Origin: an uncultured Parvularcula sp.
GTDB lineage: Bacteria > Pseudomonadota > Alphaproteobacteria > Caulobacterales > Parvularculaceae
Assembly: GCA_937919225.1 (NCBI GenBank)
Contig: CALFRH010000405.1
Span: forward strand, 1 to 63,957
Length of the DNA stretch: 63,957 nucleotides
Reading direction: 5' to 3'
Position numbers and translations under genes: made by a program. The notes under the pieces were generated by a model. That model was given only the letters and a program-made list of their open reading frames with translations. It was not told the DNA's origin and made no database searches. Shown here piece by piece: positions 29,070 to 39,927 of this stretch. Position 1 is the first letter of the stretch. Every line of letters starts with the position of its first letter.

Positions 29070-31229
29070 TTAAACGCCAGGGCCCGCAAAGAAGGCCAGC
29101 ATCAAGAGCGCCACAATATTGGTGATCTTGATCATCGGGTTCACAGCCGGACCCGCTGTGTCCTTATAAGGGTCACCAACAGTGTCGCCGGTCACCGCGG
29201 CCTTGTGGGCTTCGGACCCTTTGCCGCCATGATTGCCGTCTTCAATGTACTTCTTGGCATTGTCCCACGCGCCGCCGCCAGCGGTCATGGAAAGCGCCAC
29301 GAAAAGACCCGTAATGATCACGCCCATCAACATCGCCCCAAGGGCCGAAAGCGCCGCATTGCGACCATCAATCCAGCCGCCATCGGTAAAGCCCGCCACC
29401 GACAGGCCGATGACGAAGTAAAGGACGATGGGCCCAAGGATCGGCAACAGGCTGGGGACAATCATTTCTTTGATTGCCGCGCCGGTGAGAAGGTTCACTG
29501 CCTTGGCGTAGTCGGGCTTTTCCGTCCCCGCCATAATGCCTGGCTTCTCTTTGAACTGACGACGCACCTCTTCCACAATGGCACCCGCCGCACGGCCAAC
29601 CGCCTGCATGGCCATAGAGCCAAAGAGGAACGGCAGAAGACCACCCGCGAAGAGGCCGATGATGACATACGGATTATCGAGACCAAAATTGACCTCTACA
29701 CCTTCAAAGAAGGGGTATTTGTCCGCATTCCGCGTGAAGTACGCAATGTCTTGGGAGTAGGCCGCGAAGAGCACGAGGGCACCAAGACCCGCTGAGCCAA
29801 TCGCGTAGCCCTTGGTCACCGCCTTGGTGGTGTTGCCCACCGCATCGAGGGTGTCGGTGGTATCCCGCACGGAACTCTCAAGCTCCGCCATCTCCGCAAT
29901 GCCGCCCGCATTATCGGTCACCGGACCAAAAGCGTCGAGGGCCACAATCATCCCGGCAAGAGCCAGCATGGTCGTCACCGCCACCGCGATCCCATAAAGA
30001 CCGGCAAGGCCAAAGGTGATGCCAATCCCCAGCATAATGATGAGAGCCGGCAACGCTGTGGCTTCCATAGAGACCGCAAGACCCTGGATCACATTGGTCC
30101 CGTGACCAGACTCAGAGGCCTTCGCCACCGACTTCACCGGACGGAACTCTGTGCCGGTGTAATACTCCGTCACCCACACAATAGCGCCGGTGACGACGAG
30201 GCCAAGCACACCGCAGATAAAGAGGTTCATGCCGGTGAAGGACCGACCACCTTCAGTGACGAATGTGTCAGAGAAAGGCAGCATCATTTGGGTGACAACG
30301 CCGAGGGCCACGATCGATAGCGCGCCTGTGACGATCAACCCCTTATAAAGCGCGCCCATCACATTGCTGGACCCTTTGGACAGCTTCACAAAGAAGGTCC
30401 CGGCGATGGAGGTCAGGATACAAGCCCCACCAATCGCCAGCGGGTAAAGCATAAAGTCGACCGCCAATTGGGTTGAGAAGATGATCGATGCCAACACCAT
30501 GGTGGCCGCGATGGTCACCACATAGGTCTCGAACAGGTCAGCCGCCATGCCAGCACAGTCACCAACATTATCCCCCACATTGTCGGCGATGGTCGCCGCG
30601 TTCCGGGGATCATCCTCAGGAATGCCGGCCTCGACCTTCCCCACCAGGTCGCCGCCAACGTCGGCCCCTTTGGTGAAGATGCCGCCGCCAAGACGCGCGA
30701 AGACAGAAATCAGCGATGCGCCGAGGGAGAGGGCCACAAGACCGTTCACCACCTGACGGCTGGTCGCCGTATCTGAAATATTGAGAAGAATTGCGAAATA
30801 GCCCGCCAACCCGAGAAGAGCGAGGCCCGCCACCAGCATGCCGGTGACCGCACCGGACTTGAATGCCACATCAAGGCCCTGTTGCAGGCCTTGGCGAGAC
30901 GCCTCGGTGGTCCGAACGTTCGCCCGTACCGACACAATCATTCCGATATAACCGGCAACCCCTGACAGGGCGGCACCAATCAGGAAGCCAACGGGGGCGA
31001 CCCAATCGCCAAAAAAGATGAAGAGAAGAACGAAGACCACTGCGCCGACAATGCCGATGGCAGTATATTGCTTATTCAAATAGGCCTGAGCGCCCTCTTG
31101 GATCGCACCAGCGATCTCCTGCATCCGCTCATTGCCAGCGGACGCTTTCATCACGTCCCTGGCCGTAACGTAGCCGTAAATTACGGCCACCAAACCCGCC
31201 AAAATAACGAGCGCAAGTGTAATGGTCAT
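29070..31229 (-). CDS. hppA: Membrane-bound proton-pumping pyrophosphatase (K+-independent type)
   Basis: [74 protein letters not shown]. Confidence 0.97.
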   Translation of the reverse strand: MTITLALVILAGLVAVIYGYVTARDVMKASAGNERMQEIAGAIQEGAQAYLNKQYTAIGIVGAVVFVLLFIFFGDWVAPVGFLIGAALSGVAGYIGMIVSVRANVRTTEASRQGLQQGLDVAFKSGAVTGMLVAGLALLGLAGYFAILLNISDTATSRQVVNGLVALSLGASLISVFARLGGGIFTKGADVGGDLVGKVEAGIPEDDPRNAATIADNVGDNVGDCAGMAADLFETYVVTIAATMVLASIIFSTQLAVDFMLYPLAIGGACILTSIAGTFFVKLSKGSSNVMGALYKGLIVTGALSIVALGVVTQMMLPFSDTFVTEGGRSFTGMNLFICGVLGLVVTGAIVWVTEYYTGTEFRPVKSVAKASESGHGTNVIQGLAVSMEATALPALIIMLGIGITFGLAGLYGIAVAVTTMLALAGMIVALDAFGPVTDNAGGIAEMAELESSVRDTTDTLDAVGNTTKAVTKGYAIGSAGLGALVLFAAYSQDIAYFTRNADKYPFFEGVEVNFGLDNPYVIIGLFAGGLLPFLFGSMAMQAVGRAAGAIVEEVRRQFKEKPGIMAGTEKPDYAKAVNLLTGAAIKEMIVPSLLPILGPIVLYFVIGLSVAGFTDGGWIDGRNAALSALGAMLMGVIITGLFVALSMTAGGGAWDNAKKYIEDGNHGGKGSEAHKAAVTGDTVGDPYKDTAGPAVNPMIKITNIVALLMLAFFAGPGV

Positions 31230-31460
31230 CGTTGATGATCCCCTTCAGCGTAGATTGTTTTCGTCCCAAAATGAGGCCTTAGACCCCGTTATAGTTGCGC
31301 GCAAAGTCGCTGAGGTTTGGTGGAAGGTCAACCACTTGGCGCGCACTGTTCGCCATGAAGCATAAGATCGTCCCCAATGCATCATTTCCTCCACGCCCCC
31401 TACATGCCCGCCCCTGGCCTCACGCGCTCTTGTCTGGCCGCCAAAAATTCCCTACATTAG

Positions 31461-31478
31461 TTTCAGAAATTTTTGAAA
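31461..31478. promoter_or_regulatory. Palindrome TTTCAGAAATTTTTGAAA upstream of the GbsR-like gene
   Basis: 18-bp palindrome (TTTCANAAATTTNTGAAA) ending 35 bp before the regulator start. Confidence 0.5.
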
Positions 31479-31513
31479 TTTAGAGAATAAGAAAAATCCG
31501 AAACGAGAAATCT

Positions 31514-32089
31514 ATGCAGCTTTCCCCCCTCCACCAGGACTTTGTCCTGCACTTTGGCGAAATGGGCTCCCGTTGGGGGATCAACCGCACCGTGGGACAG
31601 ATTTATGCGCTTCTCTTTTTGAGTAGTGAGCCCCTGAACGCCGATCAGATTGTCGAGGGGCTGGGCTTCTCCCGCTCGAACGTCTCCATGGGGTTGAAAG
31701 AGCTTCAAGCCTGGCGGCTGGTGCGTCTTAAGCACTTACCCGGGGATCGGCGGGATTACTTCACGACCCCTGATGATCTCTGGGAAATTGTCCGTACATT
31801 GATAGACGAACGAAAGAAAAGAGAGATCGATCCCACCCTCACCAAGCTGCGGGAACTTCAAATGGCCGCACCGGGATATCCCGACGAAACCTATGCCAAC
31901 AATCGCATTGCTGAACTGACATCCCTGATTGAACTCCTGACGGGGTGGTACGATGATATGAACAGCCTTGAAACCGACCGGCTTGTCCAGCTGCTGGCGC
32001 TCGGCAGCCGGGTTCAGAAGTTTATTGCGACAACGGAGAAAATTGTCCCCCTCGGACGGAGTAGAAAAGAGAAAGAGAAGGACGCGTAA
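31514..32089 (+). CDS. GbsR/MarR-family transcriptional regulator
   Basis: wHTH: GINRTVGQIYALLFLSSEPLNADQIVEGLGFSRSNVSMGLKELQAWRLVR; TAATG junction with cydA. Confidence 0.85.
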   Translation: MQLSPLHQDFVLHFGEMGSRWGINRTVGQIYALLFLSSEPLNADQIVEGLGFSRSNVSMGLKELQAWRLVRLKHLPGDRRDYFTTPDDLWEIVRTLIDERKKREIDPTLTKLRELQMAAPGYPDETYANNRIAELTSLIELLTGWYDDMNSLETDRLVQLLALGSRVQKFIATTEKIVPLGRSRKEKEKDA

Positions 32090-33489
32090 TGATGGATACT
32101 CTGCTTCTTTCACGGATACAGTTCGGTGCGAACATCTCCTTTCACATTCTTTTTCCGACCATCACGATTGCGCTCGGGTGGGTCCTTCTCTTCTTCAGGC
32201 TGCGCTATGGCGCGACGGGCCAAGAGAAATGGATGGATGCCTATAAGTTCTGGGTAAAGGTCTTTGCCCTGTCTTTTGCGTTGGGTGTTGTCTCCGGCAT
32301 CACCATGAGTTTTCAGTTCGGCACCAATTGGCCGGGCTTTATGGAAACGGTTGGGAACATTGCGGGGCCCCTCCTCGCCTATGAGGTGCTGACCGCCTTT
32401 TTCTTAGAAGCGGTGTTCCTGGGTATCATGCTGTTTGGCACCGGCAAGGTGCCAGGATGGCTCCACACGCTCGCGACCTTCCTTGTCGCCTTTGGCACGA
32501 CATTGAGCGCCTTTTGGATTTTGGTCCTCAATTCCTGGATGCACACCCCCGCTGGGGTAGAGATGCGAGACGGGGTGGCTTTTGCCACCGATTGGCTCGC
32601 CATTATCTTTAACCCCTCCATGCCCTACCGGCTGACCCATATGTTGGTCGCCAGCGGGCTGACGGTCTCATTCCTCATCGCAGGAGTGTCCGCTTGCCGC
32701 GCCTTATGGGGCGACAAAAGCAATGGGGTTCGCATCGCCCTCAAATCAGCGATTGCGATTGCGGCCGTGCTGATCCCCATACAAATCTTTGTTGGGGATC
32801 AACACGGGCTCAACACCCTTGAATATCAACCGGCGAAGGTCGCCGCTATGGAAGCGAATTGGGAGACGCAGTCAAACGTGCCCCTCCTCCTCTTCGCTCT
32901 GCCCGATGAGGAGGCGCGCGAAAATCGATTCGAAGTTGCCATTCCCAATGGCGCGAGCATTATTCTGAAGCACAAACCAAGTGGGGTTGTCCCGGGTCTG
33001 AATGATTTTGTCGCAGAAGACGGCACCCCCCTTCACCCCCCTGTGAGCCCGGTCTTCTGGTCGTTCCGCATAATGGTGGGAACAGGCCTCGGGATGCTTG
33101 CCCTCTCCTGGGCGGGGGTCTGGTTCCTCTGGCGACGCAAAGCGCCGCTGACGGAGGGCCTTGGAAAATGGTATCTCCGCGGTCTCGTCGCCATGACCTT
33201 TAGCGGATGGCTGGCCACGCTCGCAGGGTGGTACACGACGGAAATAGGGCGCCAGCCTTGGCTGGTAACAGGCCTCCTCACCACCAAAGACGCGGTTTCC
33301 GACGTCGCCGCGGGCATGGTGGCCTCCACCCTCATCGCCTATTTGCTCATCTACGCGGCCCTGACAGCTCTTTATATTTATGTGGTGTTTTTCCTCGCGC
33401 GGCGGGCCACCACGGGCGAGCCGATCGTGCGAGAAGAACCAAAATCAGAAGCGCCTTTATCGGCGGTTCCCCTGGCCCCCGCTGAATAA
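32089..33489 (+). CDS. cydA: Cytochrome bd-type ubiquinol oxidase subunit I (CIO type)
   Basis: LSRIQFGANISFHILFPTITIALGW and downstream heme-ligand regions. Confidence 0.95.
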   Translation: MMDTLLLSRIQFGANISFHILFPTITIALGWVLLFFRLRYGATGQEKWMDAYKFWVKVFALSFALGVVSGITMSFQFGTNWPGFMETVGNIAGPLLAYEVLTAFFLEAVFLGIMLFGTGKVPGWLHTLATFLVAFGTTLSAFWILVLNSWMHTPAGVEMRDGVAFATDWLAIIFNPSMPYRLTHMLVASGLTVSFLIAGVSACRALWGDKSNGVRIALKSAIAIAAVLIPIQIFVGDQHGLNTLEYQPAKVAAMEANWETQSNVPLLLFALPDEEARENRFEVAIPNGASIILKHKPSGVVPGLNDFVAEDGTPLHPPVSPVFWSFRIMVGTGLGMLALSWAGVWFLWRRKAPLTEGLGKWYLRGLVAMTFSGWLATLAGWYTTEIGRQPWLVTGLLTTKDAVSDVAAGMVASTLIAYLLIYAALTALYIYVVFFLARRATTGEPIVREEPKSEAPLSAVPLAPAE

Positions 33490-33506
33490 GAGATGGAGTA
33501 AAGAAG

Positions 33507-34517
33507 ATGGCTTTTTTCTCTGACCCCGGACAATGGCTGCCCTTCACCTTCGCAGGCCTTATGGGCCTCTCCATCCTCATCTATGTGGTGATGGATGGTT
33601 TCGACTTAGGCGTGGGCATTCTATTTCCTTTTGCCAGCGACGACGAGAAAGATCGCATGATCGCTTCGATCGGCCCCTTTTGGGATGCGAATGAGACCTG
33701 GTTGGTGCTGGCCATTGGCCTTCTCTTGGTCGCCTTCCCCGCCGCCCATGGGACGATCTTGACCGCCCTTTATCTGCCCGTTGCGATCATGTTGGTAGGC
33801 CTTATCCTCAGGGGCGTCGCCTTTGAGTTTCGCGCCAAAGCACCGCTCACGCAAAAGAAGCACTGGAATACAGCTTTTTTTGTGGGATCCCTTATGACCG
33901 GCCTATCCCAGGGGTTCATGCTCGGGATCTATATTATGGGCCTTCAGTATACGGCGGCAACGGTTTTATTCGCGCTGATGACGGCAATCTGCCTTGCCCT
34001 AGGATATGCCTTCATCGGTGCCACCTGGCTCATCATCAAAACCGAACAGGCCCTGCAAGCGAAAGCCATTGCGTGGGCCAAAGCGGGCCTCGGCGGTGTT
34101 GTGGGCGGTATGGCCGCGGTTTCCCTGGCCAGCCCGATTGTCAGCCCCCGCATTTTCGAGAAATGGTTTGCCTTTCCCAATATTATCTGGATGGCACCGC
34201 TGCCGCTCTTATCCCTCGCCCTTCTTATCGCCCTATGGGTAGGCCTTAGGCGCCTTCCCGACCCTGACGATAAAAAGGCATGGCTGCCCTTCGCGGCCAC
34301 GACCGCCCTCTTCGCCCTTGCTTTCGGTGGGCTCGCCTATTCCTTCTACCCCTATGTGGTACCAGAACAGCTCACCATTTATGAGGCCGCCAGTGCGCCG
34401 GAGGCCTTGATGATTATCCTCGTCGGCACGCTGTTCGTTCTCCCCATGATATTAGGGTACACGTATCTTTCGTACCGAGTGTTTGGCGGCAAAGCGACAG
34501 CGCTCAGATATTATTAA
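33507..34517 (+). CDS. cydB: Cytochrome bd-type ubiquinol oxidase subunit II
   Basis: LIYVVMDGFDLGVGILFPFASDDEKDRMIASIGPFWDANETWLV. Confidence 0.95.
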   Translation: MAFFSDPGQWLPFTFAGLMGLSILIYVVMDGFDLGVGILFPFASDDEKDRMIASIGPFWDANETWLVLAIGLLLVAFPAAHGTILTALYLPVAIMLVGLILRGVAFEFRAKAPLTQKKHWNTAFFVGSLMTGLSQGFMLGIYIMGLQYTAATVLFALMTAICLALGYAFIGATWLIIKTEQALQAKAIAWAKAGLGGVVGGMAAVSLASPIVSPRIFEKWFAFPNIIWMAPLPLLSLALLIALWVGLRRLPDPDDKKAWLPFAATTALFALAFGGLAYSFYPYVVPEQLTIYEAASAPEALMIILVGTLFVLPMILGYTYLSYRVFGGKATALRYY

Positions 34518-34524
34518 CCGCCCA

Positions 34525-34660
34525 CGCTGTCATCCCGGAAGCGCCGAAAGCGTTATCCGGGACCCATAAGCTGATGATGCATGAGCGATGCGAAAGGTCA
34601 GCAATCAAGCTTTTGGATCCCGGTCTTGCCCGCCCGCGCAAATCGGGATGGCAATCACTT
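34525..34660. repeat. Bipartite palindromic (REP/BIME-like) intergenic element
   Basis: GTCATCCCGGAAGCGCCGAAAGCGTTATCCGGGACCCATAAGC ... CAAGCTTTTGGATCCCGGTC...ATCGGGATGGCA between convergent cydB and ppa. Confidence 0.6.
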
Positions 34661-34663
34661 CGC

Positions 34664-35194
34664 CTATTTCTTTGCGTTTTCCACGCCTTCAAGGATCAGT
34701 TTCTCGGCAACTTCCTTGGACTGCCACTCTTTCACATTCACCCATTTATTGGGTTCAAGATCCTTATAGTGATCAAAAAAGTGCCAAATCCGTTCCAGGA
34801 GGATGTCCTGCACGTCTTCATGGGTTTTGATATTGTCGTAGTAGCGGGTGAGCTTTGGGTGCGGGGCCGCCAAGATCTTCTCATCAATCCCCGCCTCGTC
34901 CTCCATGATCAGCACACCAATCGGACGGGCCCGTAGCACAGCGCCGGGCAACAAAGCCCGTTGGCCAAGGCACATGACATCAATCGGATCCCCGTCACCT
35001 GACAAAGTGTGAGGCACAAAGCCATAGTTACAAGGATAGCGCATGGAGGTGTAGAGGAACCGGTCCACGAACATCGCGCCCGAGTCTTTATCCACCTCAT
35101 ATTTGATAGGCTCCCCCCCTAAGGGGACTTCCATAATGACGTTGATGTCGGTGGGTAGGTCCTCTCCTGGTGAAATTTTGGAGATGTCCATTCC
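34664..35194 (-). CDS. ppa: Inorganic pyrophosphatase (family I)
   Basis: INVIMEVPLGGEPIKYEVDKDSGAMFVDRFLYTSMRYPCNYGFVPHTLSGDGDPIDVMCLG. Confidence 0.95.
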   Translation of the reverse strand, partial: GMDISKISPGEDLPTDINVIMEVPLGGEPIKYEVDKDSGAMFVDRFLYTSMRYPCNYGFVPHTLSGDGDPIDVMCLGQRALLPGAVLRARPIGVLIMEDEAGIDEKILAAPHPKLTRYYDNIKTHEDVQDILLERIWHFFDHYKDLEPNKWVNVKEWQSKEVAEKLILEGVENAKK

Positions 35195-35466
35195 GCGCGC
35201 TCCTTCAGTGGATGAGGCCGAAAAGGACGGACGGCCTGTCTTAAAACAATACAATTCATGCCCGTCGACTGGTTCCACCCCAGGGGCTTCGGGGCCGACG
35301 GCGATCCTGTCTATGCCGACAATGCTGCGGTGCAGCAAGGCCTATGCCGGTTTTGCGACTACGCTGATGTAAGATGTGAGAAAAATTTGCATTTTCGCGG
35401 GCAAAAATCGCGCGCGAGTCAGCCCTTTTTTACGCCTTTGTCGTAACAAGCCGCCTGGGGCGGGGT

Positions 35467-36915
35467 GTGAGGCGCATGAACAAAGCGAATTTTTCAGATG
35501 GGAAACCCTTATGGGTTGAAAAAGCACGCTTTGCGGCGTCGCTGACCGTGATCGCAATGGCAAGCGCCGTTGGTTTGATTTACCTCTATCACGAGTTTTT
35601 TCGGCCCGAGTTGCAGCTCCATAATAGTGCATTAGCGGCGGTGGCCTCTTTTATCATTGCCGCCCCTTTAGCGTCTTACCTATCGAACCTTCGATATGAT
35701 CTTGAGCGTACCACAAAAGCGATGCGGAGCGGCAAACAAGCCGCTGAAAAGGCCGACAAAGCCAAATCCGAATTTTTGGCGAATATGAGCCATGAAATTC
35801 GCACACCAATGAATGGCGTCCTCGGTATGGGGCAACTCCTTGCCACCACTGCGCTGACTGACAAGCAACAGCGCTATGTGGATACGATCAATGCGTCGGG
35901 CGCCGTGCTTCTCACCATTATCAATGATGTACTCGATTTTTCAAAAATTGAGGCGGGTCAGATAGACCTTGATCCCACCCCCTTTGACCTCCGCCAGACG
36001 GTCAATGACGTGGTGATGCTGCTATCGCTCCGGGCCGATGAGAAGGGCCTTCATCTCGCCGCTGACATTCCCGAAGCCCTGCCGAGCCGGCTAGTGGGCG
36101 ATTCCGGTCGTATACGGCAGATTTTGGTGAACCTGGTGGGCAACGCCATTAAATTCACCCGTGAGGGACGAGTGGATATCAACGTCTTGAGCGTGGACCG
36201 CGAGGACGGGTTATCTGACATCGCCATCACCGTTTCAGATACAGGCATTGGGATTAGCCCAGACCGCATCGATCACATCTTTAACAAGTTCGCCCAGGAG
36301 GGCGCGTCCACAGCGCGCGAATTTGGAGGCACCGGATTGGGCCTCGCCATCTCTCGACAGTTGGCTCACATTATGGGCGGGTCCCTGACGGTGTCGTCCA
36401 CCCAAGGCCATGGGTCGACATTCACTCTTTCCATGCCCCTTAAGCCCCATGAAAGCGTGCGTGACGCACCGGCGATGGTTTCCCCCCCCGACTCCATAGC
36501 GGCCGCAGAGGGCAAAGATGGTAAGCGGATCCTCGTTGCCGAAGATAATAAGGTGAACCAACTCGTCATCGACGGGATGATTGGCGACACCCATCATCTC
36601 CACTTTGTCGACAATGGCCAAGAGGCTTGTGCAATCGCCGCCCGGGAACACTTTGATGCCATTCTGATGGACATCTCGATGCCGGTCATGGACGGCCGAG
36701 AGGCGACCCAGGCAATCCGAGCCGCCGAAGCTCAGGACGGTCGGACGCCCGTCCCAATTATCTGCCTCAGCGCCCACGCGATGCCCAGCGAGCAAGCGGA
36801 GAGCTTGGCCTTAGGCATGAACGACTATCTCTCGAAACCCATCAAAAAAGAGGCGCTTCTTCAATGCCTTAACCGTTGGACTGGGAAAACAGACGGGAAA
36901 ATCGACGCGGCCTAA
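35467..36915 (+). CDS. Hybrid sensor histidine kinase (TM, HisKA, HATPase, REC)
   Basis: [59 protein letters not shown]...[13 protein letters not shown]. Confidence 0.95.
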   Translation: MRRMNKANFSDGKPLWVEKARFAASLTVIAMASAVGLIYLYHEFFRPELQLHNSALAAVASFIIAAPLASYLSNLRYDLERTTKAMRSGKQAAEKADKAKSEFLANMSHEIRTPMNGVLGMGQLLATTALTDKQQRYVDTINASGAVLLTIINDVLDFSKIEAGQIDLDPTPFDLRQTVNDVVMLLSLRADEKGLHLAADIPEALPSRLVGDSGRIRQILVNLVGNAIKFTREGRVDINVLSVDREDGLSDIAITVSDTGIGISPDRIDHIFNKFAQEGASTAREFGGTGLGLAISRQLAHIMGGSLTVSSTQGHGSTFTLSMPLKPHESVRDAPAMVSPPDSIAAAEGKDGKRILVAEDNKVNQLVIDGMIGDTHHLHFVDNGQEACAIAAREHFDAILMDISMPVMDGREATQAIRAAEAQDGRTPVPIICLSAHAMPSEQAESLALGMNDYLSKPIKKEALLQCLNRWTGKTDGKIDAA

Positions 36916-37010
36916 GACGGCTTCTCGAACAGCGCTTACCCCTCAATGCGAGGGAACCCCCAACCAGCGCCTTGACCGTGGGGGGCGGAGCCGACAATCC
37001 TCGTCCGATC

Positions 37011-37973
37011 ATGACCGACGTTCAGTTTCCCCAACGCACCCCGCCCCCCAACCCATCTGGTGCAGAACCAAAGGGAGGGTCACTTCGCGAACGGCTGACG
37101 CGGTCATTGACACGACACGTGTCTCGGCTGCTCAGCCACTCGCCAGCGGCGCGGCGGACGTTTTTTGACAGTATGACTGACCCCCTCCTGCTGGCGGCAG
37201 GACAGGAGACCTTTATTGTCAGTACACAGGATAAAATTATTTCCCGAGCGGTTTATGAAACGCGGGAATTCGACCTCGATAAGTTCTTCACCGCCCGCCG
37301 TCTATTGGGGGTGCAGACCAACGCGCTGACCCTTTTAGACATTGGCGCAAATATTGGCACCATCTGCATTCCGCTCGTTGCGCGGGGGGAGGTCGCCGCA
37401 GCGATCGCCATTGAGCCGGAACCGCAAAACTTCAAGCTGTTAAAAGCCAATATCGTGCTGAACGAAGTGGAAGATCAGATCACCGCCATGAATGTTGCCT
37501 TGGCCTCTGATCCCACAGAGAATCTCACCTTTGAGCTCAGTGCAGACAATTTCGGCGATCATCGGGTACACCAATCACGATCCGACGGCGCCTTCGGCGA
37601 AGAAGAAAGAAAAGTGGTAAGCGTTGCTGCCAAAACCCTTGATGAGGTGATGGCAACGCAGCCATCGTCCGAAACTTTTATCTGGATGGATACCCAAGGG
37701 TATGAGGGCCATATTTTGGCGGGCGCGCCAAAGACCCTTCGGGATGCCCCGCCCATGGTCATTGAATTTTGGCCCTACGGGATGAAACGCTGCGAGAGTT
37801 TTGCCCCCCTTAAAACCGCTCTTCAGCAGTCATCTTACACCCATTTTTGGGACCTCGGCACACCCGACAGCCCCGCGCAGCGCTTAAACGACACGGTGCT
37901 CGACAGCCTTTACAACCGGCTGGGGGAAGCTTGGCCATTCACCGATCTTCTCCTCACTCGGCAGCAATCCTAA
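37011..37973 (+). CDS. FkbM-family methyltransferase
   Basis: LLDIGANIGTICIPLVARGEVAAAIAIEPEPQNFKLLKANIVLNEVEDQI; WMDTQGYEGHILAGA. Confidence 0.88.
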   Translation: MTDVQFPQRTPPPNPSGAEPKGGSLRERLTRSLTRHVSRLLSHSPAARRTFFDSMTDPLLLAAGQETFIVSTQDKIISRAVYETREFDLDKFFTARRLLGVQTNALTLLDIGANIGTICIPLVARGEVAAAIAIEPEPQNFKLLKANIVLNEVEDQITAMNVALASDPTENLTFELSADNFGDHRVHQSRSDGAFGEEERKVVSVAAKTLDEVMATQPSSETFIWMDTQGYEGHILAGAPKTLRDAPPMVIEFWPYGMKRCESFAPLKTALQQSSYTHFWDLGTPDSPAQRLNDTVLDSLYNRLGEAWPFTDLLLTRQQS

Positions 37974-38125
37974 GCGCTATGGAGAGAGAGGCTTCGGAAT
38001 GCTTGTGTATACATGTCGGATTTCAAAAAGACAGGCTCAATCAGCAGAAAGTCGCGTGCCCAACCTGTCGGTCCGATCATCAAGACACCAGTAGAAAGCA
38101 ACGATAAGTTCAGCGAAGAGTGACG

Positions 38126-39927
38126 GTGATCTCCCCCTCCCAATCAAGTTCATTGTCTATTCAAAGACAAACGCCAAGACGATTGCTGCGAATGCGGGGC
38201 AACCGGAATATAGCTACTATTTTATCCTAAAATCCTATCTTCCGTTTCTAGAAGAGATCGGCGAAGTCCATACGGTCTACGAACCCGAAACCGAAGTCGA
38301 TAAAGCGTATGCTGAGTGCCAACGCCTGGGGCAACCATGCGTTTTCCTCCACTTCTCAGCGCCGCAGAACTTTATTCCGAACATTCAATGCCCAACAATC
38401 CATGTGATTGCGTGGGAGTACAGCACGATCCCAACAGAATCCTGGGCGAATAACGAACAAGATGACTGGCGGATTGCATTTGATAACTCTGCCGCGGTGA
38501 TTGCGATCAGCTCCTATACGATTGACGTTCTAAAGGAAACAATGGGTGCGGATTACCCTTCCGCGGCCATCCCATGCCCAGTATGGGATAATATGGAACG
38601 GTTCAGAGCGCGACAGGACACCGCGACACCCCTCAAAGACATTCGACTCGATTTTGATGGCGTACTAATTGATTCGTATGCGATGAACTTGAAGGTATAT
38701 GTCCCCTCGGAAGAGGAACTCAAGGAGCGATATCGCCGCGATGATGAACAAATGCTGGGCCTGCAAGAAACCCACCGGCGCCTCCGCGATCGGGAAAAAG
38801 AGTTAAAGAAAGAATGGGCCCACATTAATGCATACCGCGAATATTTGCGAGGCGAACAGGTTGAGGCGGTTCGCCATGCGAAATATAACCTGTTTCAACA
38901 AACGCTCGATAGTCGCGGGTCCCTTAAAAGCAGACTTGGTCTGCTTTTCTATTTAACCCGTACCTTCTTTGCCGACGGGCTGATTGCCCTGGGCCTACGG
39001 TCCGCTGAGAGAACGCTTCAAGGTGGTCTGGGGTATGACCGTGCGAACCTAGAGCAATTGGACTGGTTTTCAGACGTTTACGAGGAAAATTACAAAAGAG
39101 CATCCGCTGACGAAGGTCTGGTGGACAAGGAAATGGACGCCTATCTTGCCCAAGACACTGAGGAAGACGACGTCGCCGAAGAGGACCTTGAAAGCGATTC
39201 CGTCATCTCAAACAGTGTACAGCTTAAAGGATATATCTATACGGCAATCATCAATCCCTATGATGGCCGCAAGAACTGGCAAGATATGGTGGTCGCCTTT
39301 TGTTGGGCCTTCAAAGACACCGAAGACGCAACGCTGGTCCTGAAAGTCTCTGCACGTCATGTTGTCCAATTTGCCGATGAACTTGTTTTCCATCTTCAGC
39401 GATTAGCGCCATTCAAATGCCGGGTCATCGCAATTGACGCCTACTTAGACGAAGACGCGTACGATAAACTCCTTGAGGGAACCACCTACTACGTAAACAC
39501 ATCGTACGGAGAGGGGCAATCCATACCATTGTGTGAGGCCCTCTCGGCGGGTATTCCCGCGGTGACCTCAAATCATACTGCGATGCGCGATTATGTGTTC
39601 GAGGATGCATGCTTTATCTTTAAAAGTAACGCTCAGCTGACCCATTGGCAGCACGATGCCCGCAAAGCGTTTCGTTGCCTTCACTTCAGGCCAGATTGGC
39701 TAGATTTGGTAAAGGCTTACCGAGATAGTTACGACACGGCCAAAAATGCTCCAGACACATATGTCGCAATGGGCGCCCGTGCCGCCATCCACCTCAAGGG
39801 GCATTGCTCTCTACCCGCTGTGAAGGCGCAGTTTTCCTCTTTCCTTGATCAATACCGTGATATTTTCCATCACCAAACGACCCATGATGCCGTCACGCTA
39901 GCCCATGAGCCACGAAAGGCTGAATAA
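38126..39927 (+). CDS. Glycosyltransferase (GT-B/group 1-like), apparent 5' frameshift
   Basis: Supplied ORF begins at GTG 38404, but the same frame is open from 38095 and encodes KFIVYSKTNAKTIAANAGQPEYSYYFILKSYLPFLEEIGEVHTVYEPE, homologous to the N-terminus of the paralog at 48853..50400. Confidence 0.75.

Noticed and set aside
37999-38094. Second possible amber readthrough: ATG 37999 to TAG 38092 in frame with the glycosyltransferase
   Set aside because: The 31-aa upstream peptide has no similarity to the paralog; a one-base change in the C run explains the start better.
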